Numbered from the stretch's first letter, positions 50,778 to 59,797 are shown. The stretch: DNA of 64,000 bases from CAYWEM01 sp964457225 (GCA_964457225.1 CAYWEM010000015.1:1-64000); one strand, 5' to 3'. Made by a program: numbers and translations. The notes: generated by a model from the letters alone, not told the origin.

Positions 50778-53700
50778 GTGCCGTTGATTAAATCCGGACA
50801 AAGATTCAAGTCTATAGGTAAAACAATTCTCGACACCTGGACCGGCCGGGAAGTAATCCAGGCCGTTATTCCGGCCGATGCGAAAAACAGGCGGCTGGTT
50901 GAAAAAGCATTCATGGTCCAGGCGAGTTTCCTGCAGAACCTGGTGGCCGGATTTGCTGATGATTTTGAAATCAAGCTTTTTCTGGAACCCTTGTTTAATG
51001 GAAGCAAGTCGGCGGGGCCTGCTTCAGCCTGGCTGAAATGTGTTGAACAATTGAGGAATTCACTGGATTTATCTGCCTTTGATTTAAGCAAATACTCTGT
51101 TCTGGGAGGAGAGCAGCCCCGTTTCGCCTCGCTTTTCAACCCGGAAAACGGAGCGCAATCAGCCGGCAGTAAACATCATGAGCTTGAAAAATACTGTTAC
51201 GATTTGCGGGAATTTGCTTCTTATGCGCTTTCTTTGCCGGGTGGAAAAAACTTACCGGCCGGGGCTTTGTTGAAAATTCACGTGCAGGCGGCGGATGAAA
51301 TCCAGACGCGGATACTGAGCAATGTGTTTTATAGAAAACTCCAGGGCCGGGAAAACCTTTTGCTGTTCCTGAAGGGAAATGCTGCTGCTTCGATGGCGGC
51401 CTTGCTGGGATTAAAAAACTTTGATCATGACACTCCCTGGGAAATACTGGAAAAACTGACCCGGGCAGTAAAACTGTCTCATTTCAGTGCTGTTTATATC
51501 CTGGTGGACCACCTTGATTCCCGGGAGGATGAAGAAACAGTCCGCTGCCTGCTGGATTTTTCCGGAATCAGGCCGCTGGTGGCCATCGTGTTCAATCGGC
51601 CGGACCTGCTTGAATACGACATGGAACTGGTTGAAAAACCGGTTAACCTGCTTTTGCCTTGCTGTAAAAACTCGAGCAGGAATGAAACAGATTTGAACAC
51701 GGATGAACGGCGTTTACTCAGGTTGTTCAAAACGGCCGGAGGCAGACTCAATTCGAGGCAACTGGAAAAGCCGGCTGCCGCCCGGCATAAAAAAGCCCTG
51801 GCCGGGCTGCTGAAGCGGGGCTGCCTGCATCGGGCCGGGAATCAGGATGTATTTGTTGACAAATCCTGGCTGGACAGCATCCGCCTTTCAGTTGAAGAAG
51901 AACGTGAAATAGCCCTGACCGCGGCCGAAGATCTTGACTCTTCTGTTTTAAAACTGAAAAAGGCTTTGCTGGAATCCGATCCTGAACTGCTCAGCGAAGT
52001 TCTTGTCGAATACCCGTTTTTAGACCGGCAGACGAGAGCCTGGCTTCTGGAAAGACAGCTTGAAAATCCCGGGGAAACGGAACTTTTGAAAATACTGATC
52101 GATTATGCCGGACGTTGTTCCGATCTCGAACTGCTGAACGGATTGCTGGAAAAAGCCGGGCGCCTGCCTGAAAGCTTCCGCTTGCTTAAATACGCCCTGC
52201 TGTTGAAAAAGAAACGTAAGTACCTTGACCTGGACCGGATACTGGATCAGCTGCAGGGCAAGCTGCCGGTTGAACTTGAAGATGAATACTTTTTTCTATG
52301 TTTCATCAGGCATGAAAAACGTTCCGAGCACTTGCAGGCAGACCGCTATCTGCAAATGATCAGGGGGGAATACTATCAAAGAGCCTCTATGCTGCAGTAC
52401 AGCGACAGGCTGATATACGGCGGGCAATTCGATGCCGCTCGAAAACTGCTGACCGATATCAGAACGTACTTTAAAAAAAACCGCTGTGAACTTGAATTTC
52501 TTGAAGCTGAATCCCAGGCAGCCAAACTGGCCAGGGAAGAAGGTCAGCTGGCTTTCGCCGAAAGTGAATACAAAAGGATCTTCCTGCAGGCGGAAGTAAA
52601 AAATTTCTCGATTTTTTCCGCCTATGTCTGTGTTGACCTGGGAAACTTACTGCTGCAGTCCGGATTGCACCTGCAGGCTGAAGCCTGGTACCTGAAAGCA
52701 GAAGCGGTTTTTTTACACGAGGGTGATGAAAACGGCTTGCATCTGGTTCTTTCAAATCTATTCGACGTGAGACTTATCAAGGGGGAATGGAAAAAAGCCG
52801 AAGAAGCATTGCATGAGGTTACCGCCTATGACCGAAGGCTGAACCTGAAGGCTTCGCTGGCCGTGGATCTTTATAACAGCGCCTACCTGAAGTTTTTGCG
52901 CCTTGATTTTGAGGGAGCGGCAGTCGTCCTGGATGAAGCCCTGGCTCTATTCAAGGCTCAGCAAAACCAGGCCGCCTTCAATACCGCCAACTTTCTGAGG
53001 GCCATGATTTTCGGAATGCGGAACCGCCAGGCTGGCTTGAATGAAATTGAAAGAGAGTTCGGTAGTTTTAACGGCAGGGAAAGAACCAGGAGCAGGAAGT
53101 ATTTCTGTCTGGGATCAGGATCTGGGGTTAAGCAGGATGCTTCCGTTTATGCCCCGGTTTCAGATTCCTTCTCCGCCCTGGCATATCGCATCTTGCGTTC
53201 GGGAGACCGGGAATTACTGCCCGGATTGGCGGAAAAAGCACGGGAGCTTTCCCAGGGCAGCAAGAACTATTTTCATTTCGAATACCTTTTCCTGTATTTC
53301 CTGGTGCAAGGAAAAGAAATCAACGAGTTGACCGAGCGTGAAAAAAAGGATTTCCTGGAAATGTGCGATTTTTTCCTGCTCAACCGGCGGCGCCTGCCGG
53401 CTGAATTCAGCCGGCTCAAGAACCGTATTGAAAGTGATTATTCAAACGATGTCTTTGGAACGGCCAGACTGGCCGAAGCAAGTCGGGACTGGTCTCTTCC
53501 TGACGATTTCTTCCGTTCTTTCAAGGCCGAATTGAGTCGTGAAGATCAGGCGGGCTTTTTCCGCCTGCGGATTTACCATGAGCGGGAAATGCTGTTCGAT
53601 TTTTACAGTGATAAGTCCTACGAGGGAATCAGTGCTGAAATCATGGAACAGTGCGGAAATGCCGAATCAGGCGCGGTGCTCTGGAAACTGGAACATCTGA

Positions 53701-54815
53701 AAAAAAAACTGCGCCTGCGGGGAAAAAACCTTTATCTTTTCCCGGTTACCGTGGTATTGCGGGAGTCCTTTGCCAAGGGTCTTGAAGGCCGGTTGTTGGT
53801 GGCCAGTGAAAGGGAGATACAGCGCCAGTCATTTTTCCTGGAAAGGATGAAAAGCCTGTTGCGCCGTTACGGCCGTCTTTTCGCCAATTATTACGAAACC
53901 AGGTACAGAATCAATGAAAAAATGGCTTTCCTGGTGGGGGAGTCAGAGGCACTGGTGCAGTTGAAGCGGGACATCGCCAGGATCGCCAGGGTGGATTTCA
54001 ACGTCCTTATCTGCGGAGAAAGCGGCAGCGGCAAAGAACTCGTGGCCCGGGCCATTCATCTTCTCAGCAGCCGGGAAAAGGGGCCTTTTATCACCGTCAA
54101 TTGCGCCGCTATACCGGAAAACCTCCTTGAATCGGAACTTTTCGGTTTCCGCCGGGGCGCCTTCAGCGGAGCCAGCGAAAACCGTCACGGCCTGCTGGCC
54201 GCGGCCGACAAGGGTACCTTGTTTCTCGATGAAATCGCAGACCTGCCCCTGCCCCTCCAGGCCAAACTGCTGAGGGTGATCCAGGAAAGGGAATTCCGTC
54301 CGCTGGGGGAAAACCGGAGTTACAGCGTTGACCTTCGTTTCCTGGCGGCCAGCAACCGGGATCTGGAAACAGCCATGAAACAAGGAACTTTTCGGGAGGA
54401 CCTCTATTACCGTTTGTGCGATATCGCTGTCAAGGTGCCGCCCCTGCGCGAAAGGATGGATGATATTCCCCTGCTGGCCGGGCATTTTTTCCGCAAGTAC
54501 GGGTTTTCATTTCCAGACCAGCTTTCCGAGGAAATTGTTCTGCATGAACTGCAAACTTCCTGCTGGCCGGGCAATGTGCGCGAACTGGAAGCCAGGGTCA
54601 AGCGCATCATAACTTTTTTCCCGGATAAACCGGATAATGACGTCAGCCCTTGCTCATTTTCACTGCACAATGCCCGAGAAACTTTTGAAAGGAGAATGCT
54701 GCAGAAAACATTGCGCGAAACCGGTGGGAACCGGGCTATGAGCGCCCGCAGGCTGAACATCAGCCGGCCGGCGCTTTACAAACTGCTGAAAAAACACAAA
54801 CTGGAGAGATCATGA
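50778..54815 (+). CDS. Sigma-54 activator with degenerate kinase-like and STAND-like N-terminus and TPR region
   Basis: A 1345-residue regulator starting at GTG 50778 (no strong ribosome-binding site). Residues about 1-75 recall a kinase N-lobe (DTWTGREVIQAVIP) without its lysine. Residues about 190-290 recall a STAND ATPase with a decayed Walker A (FLKGNAAASMAALLG) and a Walker-B-like VYILVDHLD. A winged-helix-like part and helical repeats follow (about 300-1000). The AAA+ domain (about 1055-1285) has intact Walker A GESGSGKE (1080-1087), GAFSGA in place of GAFTGA (1127-1132) and Walker B GTLFLDEIADL. A Fis-type HTH ends it (GNRAMSARRLNISRPALYKLL). There is no receiver domain; target promoters are unknown. 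Confidence 0.85.
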   Translation: MPLIKSGQRFKSIGKTILDTWTGREVIQAVIPADAKNRRLVEKAFMVQASFLQNLVAGFADDFEIKLFLEPLFNGSKSAGPASAWLKCVEQLRNSLDLSAFDLSKYSVLGGEQPRFASLFNPENGAQSAGSKHHELEKYCYDLREFASYALSLPGGKNLPAGALLKIHVQAADEIQTRILSNVFYRKLQGRENLLLFLKGNAAASMAALLGLKNFDHDTPWEILEKLTRAVKLSHFSAVYILVDHLDSREDEETVRCLLDFSGIRPLVAIVFNRPDLLEYDMELVEKPVNLLLPCCKNSSRNETDLNTDERRLLRLFKTAGGRLNSRQLEKPAAARHKKALAGLLKRGCLHRAGNQDVFVDKSWLDSIRLSVEEEREIALTAAEDLDSSVLKLKKALLESDPELLSEVLVEYPFLDRQTRAWLLERQLENPGETELLKILIDYAGRCSDLELLNGLLEKAGRLPESFRLLKYALLLKKKRKYLDLDRILDQLQGKLPVELEDEYFFLCFIRHEKRSEHLQADRYLQMIRGEYYQRASMLQYSDRLIYGGQFDAARKLLTDIRTYFKKNRCELEFLEAESQAAKLAREEGQLAFAESEYKRIFLQAEVKNFSIFSAYVCVDLGNLLLQSGLHLQAEAWYLKAEAVFLHEGDENGLHLVLSNLFDVRLIKGEWKKAEEALHEVTAYDRRLNLKASLAVDLYNSAYLKFLRLDFEGAAVVLDEALALFKAQQNQAAFNTANFLRAMIFGMRNRQAGLNEIEREFGSFNGRERTRSRKYFCLGSGSGVKQDASVYAPVSDSFSALAYRILRSGDRELLPGLAEKARELSQGSKNYFHFEYLFLYFLVQGKEINELTEREKKDFLEMCDFFLLNRRRLPAEFSRLKNRIESDYSNDVFGTARLAEASRDWSLPDDFFRSFKAELSREDQAGFFRLRIYHEREMLFDFYSDKSYEGISAEIMEQCGNAESGAVLWKLEHLKKKLRLRGKNLYLFPVTVVLRESFAKGLEGRLLVASEREIQRQSFFLERMKSLLRRYGRLFANYYETRYRINEKMAFLVGESEALVQLKRDIARIARVDFNVLICGESGSGKELVARAIHLLSSREKGPFITVNCAAIPENLLESELFGFRRGAFSGASENRHGLLAAADKGTLFLDEIADLPLPLQAKLLRVIQEREFRPLGENRSYSVDLRFLAASNRDLETAMKQGTFREDLYYRLCDIAVKVPPLRERMDDIPLLAGHFFRKYGFSFPDQLSEEIVLHELQTSCWPGNVRELEARVKRIITFFPDKPDNDVSPCSFSLHNARETFERRMLQKTLRETGGNRAMSARRLNISRPALYKLLKKHKLERS

Positions 54816-55762
54816 ACGAAAACAACCCCCTGGTCGGGATAAGTTCCTGCCTGCTTGGAGAAAAAGTGCGCTATGACGGTGGTCACAAGCTGGATCGTTT
54901 TCTGACCGATACCCTGGGAAGGTATTTTGCCTATTTCCCGGTTTGCCCGGAAAGTGAATGCGGTCTGGGCATTCCCCGTGAAGCCATGCGCCTGGTGGAA
55001 GTTGGCGGGGAAATCCGCCTGCTGACCAGTCGGACCGGGATCGATTGTACCGGCCGGATGCTTGATTGGCTTCAACCCAAGCTGGATGAGCTGGCCGCTC
55101 TGCCGCTTTGCGGTTTTATCTTCAAGTCGCAGTCACCCAGTTCCGGGCTTTACCGGGTCAAGGTATTCCGCAACGGCCAGTCGGCTAAAACGGGCCGAGG
55201 CATATTCGCGGATGCTTTCCGGCGACGGTTCCCTTTGTTGCCGGTTGAGGAAGAGGGGCGGCTGAACGATCCCGTTCTGCGCGAAAACTTCATCGTCAGG
55301 GTCTTTGTCCAGCAGCGCTGGCTCGAGTTGATGGGCATGGAGAAACGGCCCGGCCGGCTGGTGGATTTTCATGCCCGGCACAAGTACCTGTTGATGGCCC
55401 ATTGTCCGAAAACGCTCCGGGAACTGGGCGCCATGGTGGCCGGAGCAAAAAAAAACCCGCTGGAGGAACTGTACGGGCGGTATTGGGAAAAATTCATCAG
55501 AGCTCTGGGCAAAACAGCAACAGTTAAAAAGAATGCCAATGTCATGCAGCACATAATGGGTTATTTTAAAAAAAAGCTCGAAGCTGATGAAAAAGCCGAA
55601 CTGCTGGAGTTGATCCGGAGATATCAATTGGGGCAGTTGCCTCTGATCGTGCCCATCACCATGCTCAACCATTACCTCAGAAAATTCGGTTCGCCTTACC
55701 TCGAACAGCAGTTTTACCTGAATCCCCATCCCCGGGAGCTGATGCTCAGGAACAATCTTTGA
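54812..55762 (+). CDS. YbgA-type protein (DUF523 + DUF1722)
   Basis: A 316-residue fusion of two uncharacterised domains. The DUF523 part (1-140) has VGISSCLLGEKVRYDGGHK, CPESECGLGIPREAMRL and FIFKSQSPSSGLYRVKV, with conserved Cys. The DUF1722 part (about 185-305) has HARHKYLLMAH and MQHIMGYFKKKL. Family members sit near photolyase genes in some bacteria; none is here. It overlaps the sigma-54 regulator gene by four bases (ATGA), so it is likely in the same transcript. Confidence 0.9.
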   Translation: MNENNPLVGISSCLLGEKVRYDGGHKLDRFLTDTLGRYFAYFPVCPESECGLGIPREAMRLVEVGGEIRLLTSRTGIDCTGRMLDWLQPKLDELAALPLCGFIFKSQSPSSGLYRVKVFRNGQSAKTGRGIFADAFRRRFPLLPVEEEGRLNDPVLRENFIVRVFVQQRWLELMGMEKRPGRLVDFHARHKYLLMAHCPKTLRELGAMVAGAKKNPLEELYGRYWEKFIRALGKTATVKKNANVMQHIMGYFKKKLEADEKAELLELIRRYQLGQLPLIVPITMLNHYLRKFGSPYLEQQFYLNPHPRELMLRNNL

Positions 55763-55817
55763 ATGAAGTTATTCTCAATGTCGATATGGTAGAATACCCA
55801 AGACAAGGAGGTGGCTG

Positions 55818-56321
55818 ATGACCAGGCAAGACGGAATTGAAATTTTCAAGGAAGCGATACTGCTTGAACACCGCGGCCGGGCCCTTTACGAATCTGCGGC
55901 TGCAGGCACTGCCTCGCAGGCGGTGAAAGAACTTTTCCGAACCCTGCAGGCCGAGGAAGAAAAACACATCGAGATTCTTTCCCAGCGGTTAAAAAGCCTG
56001 TTTGAAGGAGCCGATCCGGGTTCAGTTGAGCTTGGACCGGTTGAACCGGGCCTGGTCGACCGGGTATTGAACGACCGGGTGGTAAGCGAGATATCAGCGG
56101 CGGGATACGAGGCGGCGGTGATTTCCGCGGCCCTGGATTTTGAAAAAAGAGCGGTTACTTATTACGGAGAACAAGCCGATCGGGCTCAAGGCACGGAATC
56201 AGGCAAGCTTTTCCAGTGGCTTCATGACTGGGAGATCAGCCACCTTTCCATGCTGGCCGGCCTGGACAGCGCCTTGCGGGAAAAGATCTGGTACGATAAC
56301 AGTTTCTGGCCTCTGGATTAG
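55818..56321 (+). CDS. Ferritin-like / rubrerythrin-like diiron protein
   Basis: A 167-residue helical protein with carboxylate and His ligands in a rubrerythrin-like pattern: AILLEHRGRALYE, QAEEEKHIEIL (ExxH), and DFEKRAVTYYGEQ with DWEISHLSML. The rubredoxin tail of full rubrerythrin is missing. Relatives reduce peroxide or store iron in anaerobes. AAGGAGG precedes the ATG. It is a single-gene unit between convergent and co-directional neighbours. Confidence 0.83.
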   Translation: MTRQDGIEIFKEAILLEHRGRALYESAAAGTASQAVKELFRTLQAEEEKHIEILSQRLKSLFEGADPGSVELGPVEPGLVDRVLNDRVVSEISAAGYEAAVISAALDFEKRAVTYYGEQADRAQGTESGKLFQWLHDWEISHLSMLAGLDSALREKIWYDNSFWPLD

Positions 56322-56433
56322 AGGCCGGCAGCAGGCGCCGCTGTTCCGGAATTCATTTTCCCGTTAAAGAGATGCAATCACTGAGCCTGGTTTCACCTGC
56401 CTTGATCCCGGGACGATAAAGCATTTCCTGCAA

Positions 56434-57801
56434 TCAAAGCTTAAGCCAATCCGGCATTGGTCGGGGGGCTGGTTTACGCCCGTAGAAAAGATGATCCATG
56501 TGCAGGGCCAGGCGGCGGAAAAGGGGAGATCTGCGCACTCCGAAACGGATGGCGTCGTGCATCAGGTTGGCCGGATGCGAGTAAGGACAGACGCTGATAC
56601 AGCGCCCGCAGTCCGTGCCGGCCTGGCACCAGTAGGTGAAACAGGCCTCGGAATCAATACGCCAGCGCAGGCTTCCCTGTTCCAATTCCCGGTCGCCGTG
56701 GGGAATGGCCTGCCCGGGACAGGTTTCGGCACATTTACGGCAAATGCGGCAGAAATCGATAACCGAGGGATCGCGGGTAAGCTGGTCGGTCAGCAGGGGT
56801 AAATCGGTGCTGACCACGGCGATGCGCACCCTGGGGCCGAATTGCGGAGTCATCAGCAAGCCCATGCGCCCTATCTCACCCAGACCGGCATCCCGCGCCA
56901 CCAGGGGACAGATGACCCGGTAATTGCCGTCTATATGGGCCCGGGCCGGATAGCCCAGTTCCCGGATTATTCCAGCCAATTGCACTGCCAGGGCACCGCT
57001 GTTCAGGTACTGGCGGGCGGATTCCATGATGATGGGCGCGTATGGGGCGCTGGCAACGTTGTCGAAGTCCATTTCCACGGTCAGGGCGATGGCGAAGCGG
57101 TGTTCGAGTTCGACCCTGCGGCCGTAGGATTCGCCGCGACCGATGACGCTGTAGAGATGGTAATCCTGCAACTCAGTTATGCCGGCCGAGGCGGCTCCCA
57201 TTTTTTTTAGCCAGGTTTTGATGAATCGGGTTGCCCGGGTCGGGCTGATTTCAGCGCCGGTTTTTGCTTCCGGCTGGTCATCCAGCAGGTGGTGAAACGC
57301 CTTAACCGCGGTAAAAGCCGCCCGGGATGAAGCGAAAGCCAAAGGTTCGGCATAAACGGCCCGGGGGCTCAACAATCCCGGTTTAAGTCGGAATAGATCG
57401 TCTTTTTGCCTGTCCTGGGGAAATTCAAGGTAGTAGCTGTGAAAACGCTCCGTGCCTGGATTCAGCTCCGCCCGGGAAAACATTATCCTTCGTTCATCGT
57501 ATCCTGCGGCCGGCCGGCCGGGGCCGGGCTCGATTCTCCCGGCGCCGAGCGGCAGGATCGTTATAACCGTCAAGCTCAGGGCCAGCATGAGCAGGATCAG
57601 CGCCAACAGCGGGCGTGCCGGCACATTAAGCACGGCCACGACCAGGAAAGGCAGGGCCAGGAAAACACCCAGAATCACAGACCAGAAAAATGCCCGCCGC
57701 TGTTTTTCGCGCCGGCAGACAATCGCCGCATAAAAGAAAATCAGCAGGATTAAAAAGCCGGCCAGAGCGTTAAGTTTCAAAATCAAGTTGCTGGCAATCA
57801 T
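56434..57801 (-). CDS. Membrane-anchored reductive-dehalogenase-like iron-sulfur protein
   Basis: About 455 residues from ATG 57801, which has AGGAAGG upstream; the open frame continues further but without support. Residues 5-75 hold three hydrophobic helices. The soluble part resembles RdhA/QueG-type cobalamin proteins (MDFDNVASAPYAPIIMESARQ, AGLGEIGRMGLLMTPQFGPR). It ends with two 4Fe-4S motifs: CRICRKCAETCP and, after CFTYWCQ, CGRCISVCP. No Tat signal, no RdhB anchor and no dehalogenase regulators are nearby. The substrate may not be a halogenated compound. Confidence 0.82.
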   Translation of the reverse strand: MIASNLILKLNALAGFLILLIFFYAAIVCRREKQRRAFFWSVILGVFLALPFLVVAVLNVPARPLLALILLMLALSLTVITILPLGAGRIEPGPGRPAAGYDERRIMFSRAELNPGTERFHSYYLEFPQDRQKDDLFRLKPGLLSPRAVYAEPLAFASSRAAFTAVKAFHHLLDDQPEAKTGAEISPTRATRFIKTWLKKMGAASAGITELQDYHLYSVIGRGESYGRRVELEHRFAIALTVEMDFDNVASAPYAPIIMESARQYLNSGALAVQLAGIIRELGYPARAHIDGNYRVICPLVARDAGLGEIGRMGLLMTPQFGPRVRIAVVSTDLPLLTDQLTRDPSVIDFCRICRKCAETCPGQAIPHGDRELEQGSLRWRIDSEACFTYWCQAGTDCGRCISVCPYSHPANLMHDAIRFGVRRSPLFRRLALHMDHLFYGRKPAPRPMPDWLKL

Positions 57802-57849
57802 TGCGCCTTCCTGTTTTACATGCAATTTCGTTAAAAGAGTTTCAGGAGC

Positions 57850-57877
57850 ATTATAAATCTTTGTCAGCTTCCGGCAA
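57850..57877 (-). promoter_or_regulatory. Promoter of the RdhA-like gene
   Basis: On the minus strand TTGCCG (57877-57872) and TATAAT (57855-57850) are 16 bases apart, giving a leader of about 40 bases with a good ribosome-binding site. Confidence 0.6.
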
Positions 57878-57934
57878 AACCATTTGAATCTTTTTCCGGC
57901 CTGCTTGTTGCCGGTTGGGTGCCGAACCTGGCAG

Positions 57935-57963
57935 TTGATCCCGGGCTGAAGATAAACTAAAAT
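57935..57963 (+). promoter_or_regulatory. Promoter of the ABC permease pair
   Basis: TTGATC (57935-57940) and TAAAAT (57958-57963) are 17 bases apart, in the divergent gap with the RdhA-like gene. Confidence 0.5.
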
Positions 57964-58026
57964 CAGGTCATGAAAACTGGTGATTTTTCCCGGACCTGCA
58001 GTGCTTCCATGCAAAAGCGGTAATTC

Positions 58027-58959
58027 ATGTCCAGATACCTGGTCAAAAGGATTCTGACCCTGCTGTTCCTGCTCTGGGCCGTTTCCTCCATGATATTTTT
58101 CCTGATTCACCTGGTGCCCGGCGACCCGGTATTGTCTATATTGGGTGAAGGCGCCAACCAGGCCGATATCCAGAGGATCCGCAGTGAACTCAACCTGGAT
58201 CAGCCGCTCTGGCGGCAATACCTGGACTACAACAGCAGATTGCTGCGGCTGGATTTCGGCCGATCGATATTCAATTCACAGGAAGTCAGCCGCAACATAG
58301 CCCTGGTTCTGCCGAATACTGTGATCCTGGCCCTGGCGGCCATGCTGCTGGGGATCATGATATCCATTCCCGCCGGAGCCTGGGCCGCTTTCCGGGAAAA
58401 CAGCGCCTGGGATTCATTGGTGACTTTCCTGACTTCCTGCGGACTGGCTGTTCCCAATTTCCTGCTCGGTCCCTTGCTGGTGATTTTATTTTCAATAAAA
58501 CTCGGACTGCTTCCGGTTTCCGGATCAGAAACCGCGGCTCACCTGGTTTTGCCGGCCATGACCCTGGGGCTTTCCCTGAGCGCCTTTTTGACCAGAATCG
58601 TCAAAACCGCGGTCGCTTCTGAACTGCGCAGTCCCTATGTCATGCTGGCCCGGGCCAAGGGTTTAAATGAAAAACAGGTTTTCTTCGGTCACATCCTGCG
58701 TAATGCCATGATTCCCATCATCACCACCATCGGACTGCAGTTCGGGGCTCTGCTGACCGGGGCCATTGTCACTGAAACAATTTTTTCCTGGCAGGGCATC
58801 GGCATACTTCTTATTACGGCCATTCACCGCCGTGATTACCCGATGGTCCAGGGCGTGATCATCTTCGTGGCATTCGTTTACCTGCTGGTAAACTTCCTGG
58901 TTGACCTGACTTATTTTATAGTTCAACCCCGGATTCGTCATGAAATCAAAACAAGCTAA
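58027..58959 (+). CDS. Peptide/nickel-type ABC transporter permease (DppB-like)
   Basis: A 310-residue permease with six helices. The opening YLVKRILTLLFLLWAVSSMIFFLIHLVPGDP, LRLDFGRSI and the EAA-loop MLARAKGLNEKQVFFGHILRNAM are typical of DppB/OppB. It forms one half of a peptide, oligopeptide or nickel importer; the partner is the next gene. No solute-binding or ATPase gene adjoins the pair. The stop overlaps the next start by 20 bases. Confidence 0.93.
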   Translation: MSRYLVKRILTLLFLLWAVSSMIFFLIHLVPGDPVLSILGEGANQADIQRIRSELNLDQPLWRQYLDYNSRLLRLDFGRSIFNSQEVSRNIALVLPNTVILALAAMLLGIMISIPAGAWAAFRENSAWDSLVTFLTSCGLAVPNFLLGPLLVILFSIKLGLLPVSGSETAAHLVLPAMTLGLSLSAFLTRIVKTAVASELRSPYVMLARAKGLNEKQVFFGHILRNAMIPIITTIGLQFGALLTGAIVTETIFSWQGIGILLITAIHRRDYPMVQGVIIFVAFVYLLVNFLVDLTYFIVQPRIRHEIKTS

Positions 58960-59743
58960 GAACTACCAGTTGCTCAGCGGCATGATCCTGCTCGGGTTAT
59001 TGTTGTCGTTCATGCTCCTGGTGTCCCTGGGAGGCTTAAACGTTGATATAGACATCGAAAAACGCCTGCAGGCAGCAGGTCCCGGTCATCCACTGGGCAC
59101 CGATGATCTCGGGCGCGATCTTGTATCCTGCATAGTCTACGGTACCTGGATTTCACTGCTGATCGGCTGTACTGTGGTTCTGCTGTCCATGTTAATCGGC
59201 ACCGGTTTGGGGTTGGTGGCCGGATTGGCCGGCGGCTGGCTGGATACAGTTGTCATGAGAATCGTCGATGTAATCCTGGCTTTCCCCGGCATCCTGCTGG
59301 CCATCGCCCTGGTTTCCTTCTTCCGGCAGAACGCGGCCAACCTGGTCTTTGCCCTGGTCTTTTCGGGTTGGGTCGGGTATGCCCGCATCGTACGGGCTGA
59401 AGTTCTCAAGCTCAAGCAGCTCGATTTCATCACTGCAGCCCGTAGTTATAATGCTTCTTTCCCAAGGATCATCTGGCAGCACCTGCTGCCGCTGACCGCT
59501 CCCCTGATCGTGGTCCAGGCTTCCCTGGGCATGGCCGGGGTAATTCTGGCCGAATCCAGCCTGAATTTCCTGGGCATAGGTCTCGATCCCCGCCTGCCCA
59601 CCCTGGGGCAGTTGATTGATTCGGGCAGGGGGCATATTTTCGCTAAACCCGAATTGATCTACCTGCCGGGATTAGTGCTGTTTGTACTGATCATCGCCTT
59701 CAATTTCCTGGGCGAAGGTCTGCGCAAGAGAGTGTCACTCTGA
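58940..59743 (+). CDS. Peptide/nickel-type ABC transporter permease (DppC-like)
   Basis: A 267-residue permease. GHPLGTDDLGRDLVSCIVYGTWISLLIG is the DppC signature, and the EAA loop FITAARSYNASFPRIIWQHLLP and LNFLGIGLDPRLPTLGQLI follow. Together with the DppB-like protein it makes the membrane channel. ATPases DppD/DppF and the binding protein are missing on both sides, so they must be encoded elsewhere if the system works. Confidence 0.92.
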   Translation: MKSKQAKNYQLLSGMILLGLLLSFMLLVSLGGLNVDIDIEKRLQAAGPGHPLGTDDLGRDLVSCIVYGTWISLLIGCTVVLLSMLIGTGLGLVAGLAGGWLDTVVMRIVDVILAFPGILLAIALVSFFRQNAANLVFALVFSGWVGYARIVRAEVLKLKQLDFITAARSYNASFPRIIWQHLLPLTAPLIVVQASLGMAGVILAESSLNFLGIGLDPRLPTLGQLIDSGRGHIFAKPELIYLPGLVLFVLIIAFNFLGEGLRKRVSL

Positions 59744-59746
59744 GAA

Positions 59747-59770
59747 AACCATTTGTTTCCGCAAATGGTT
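59747..59770. repeat. 9-bp perfect inverted repeat between dppC-like and the sensor kinase gene
   Basis: AACCATTTG (59747-59755) pairs with CAAATGGTT (59762-59770) around TTTCCG. It starts 4 bases after the permease stop and its right arm meets the -35 element of the next gene. It may be a terminator without a T-tract or an operator. Confidence 0.6.
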
Positions 59771-59797
59771 GGATTTAAACTGAAATGAAACTATAAT
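59769..59797 (+). promoter_or_regulatory. Promoter of the solute-binding sensor kinase
   Basis: TTGGAT (59769-59774) and a perfect TATAAT (59792-59797) are 17 bases apart. The expected start near 59804 leaves at most about 10 bases before the ATG at 59813. Confidence 0.6.

Noticed and set aside
56322..56433. Terminator between the ferritin-like and RdhA-like genes
   Set aside because: Only weak, short stems without a T-tract are visible in this 112-base convergent gap.
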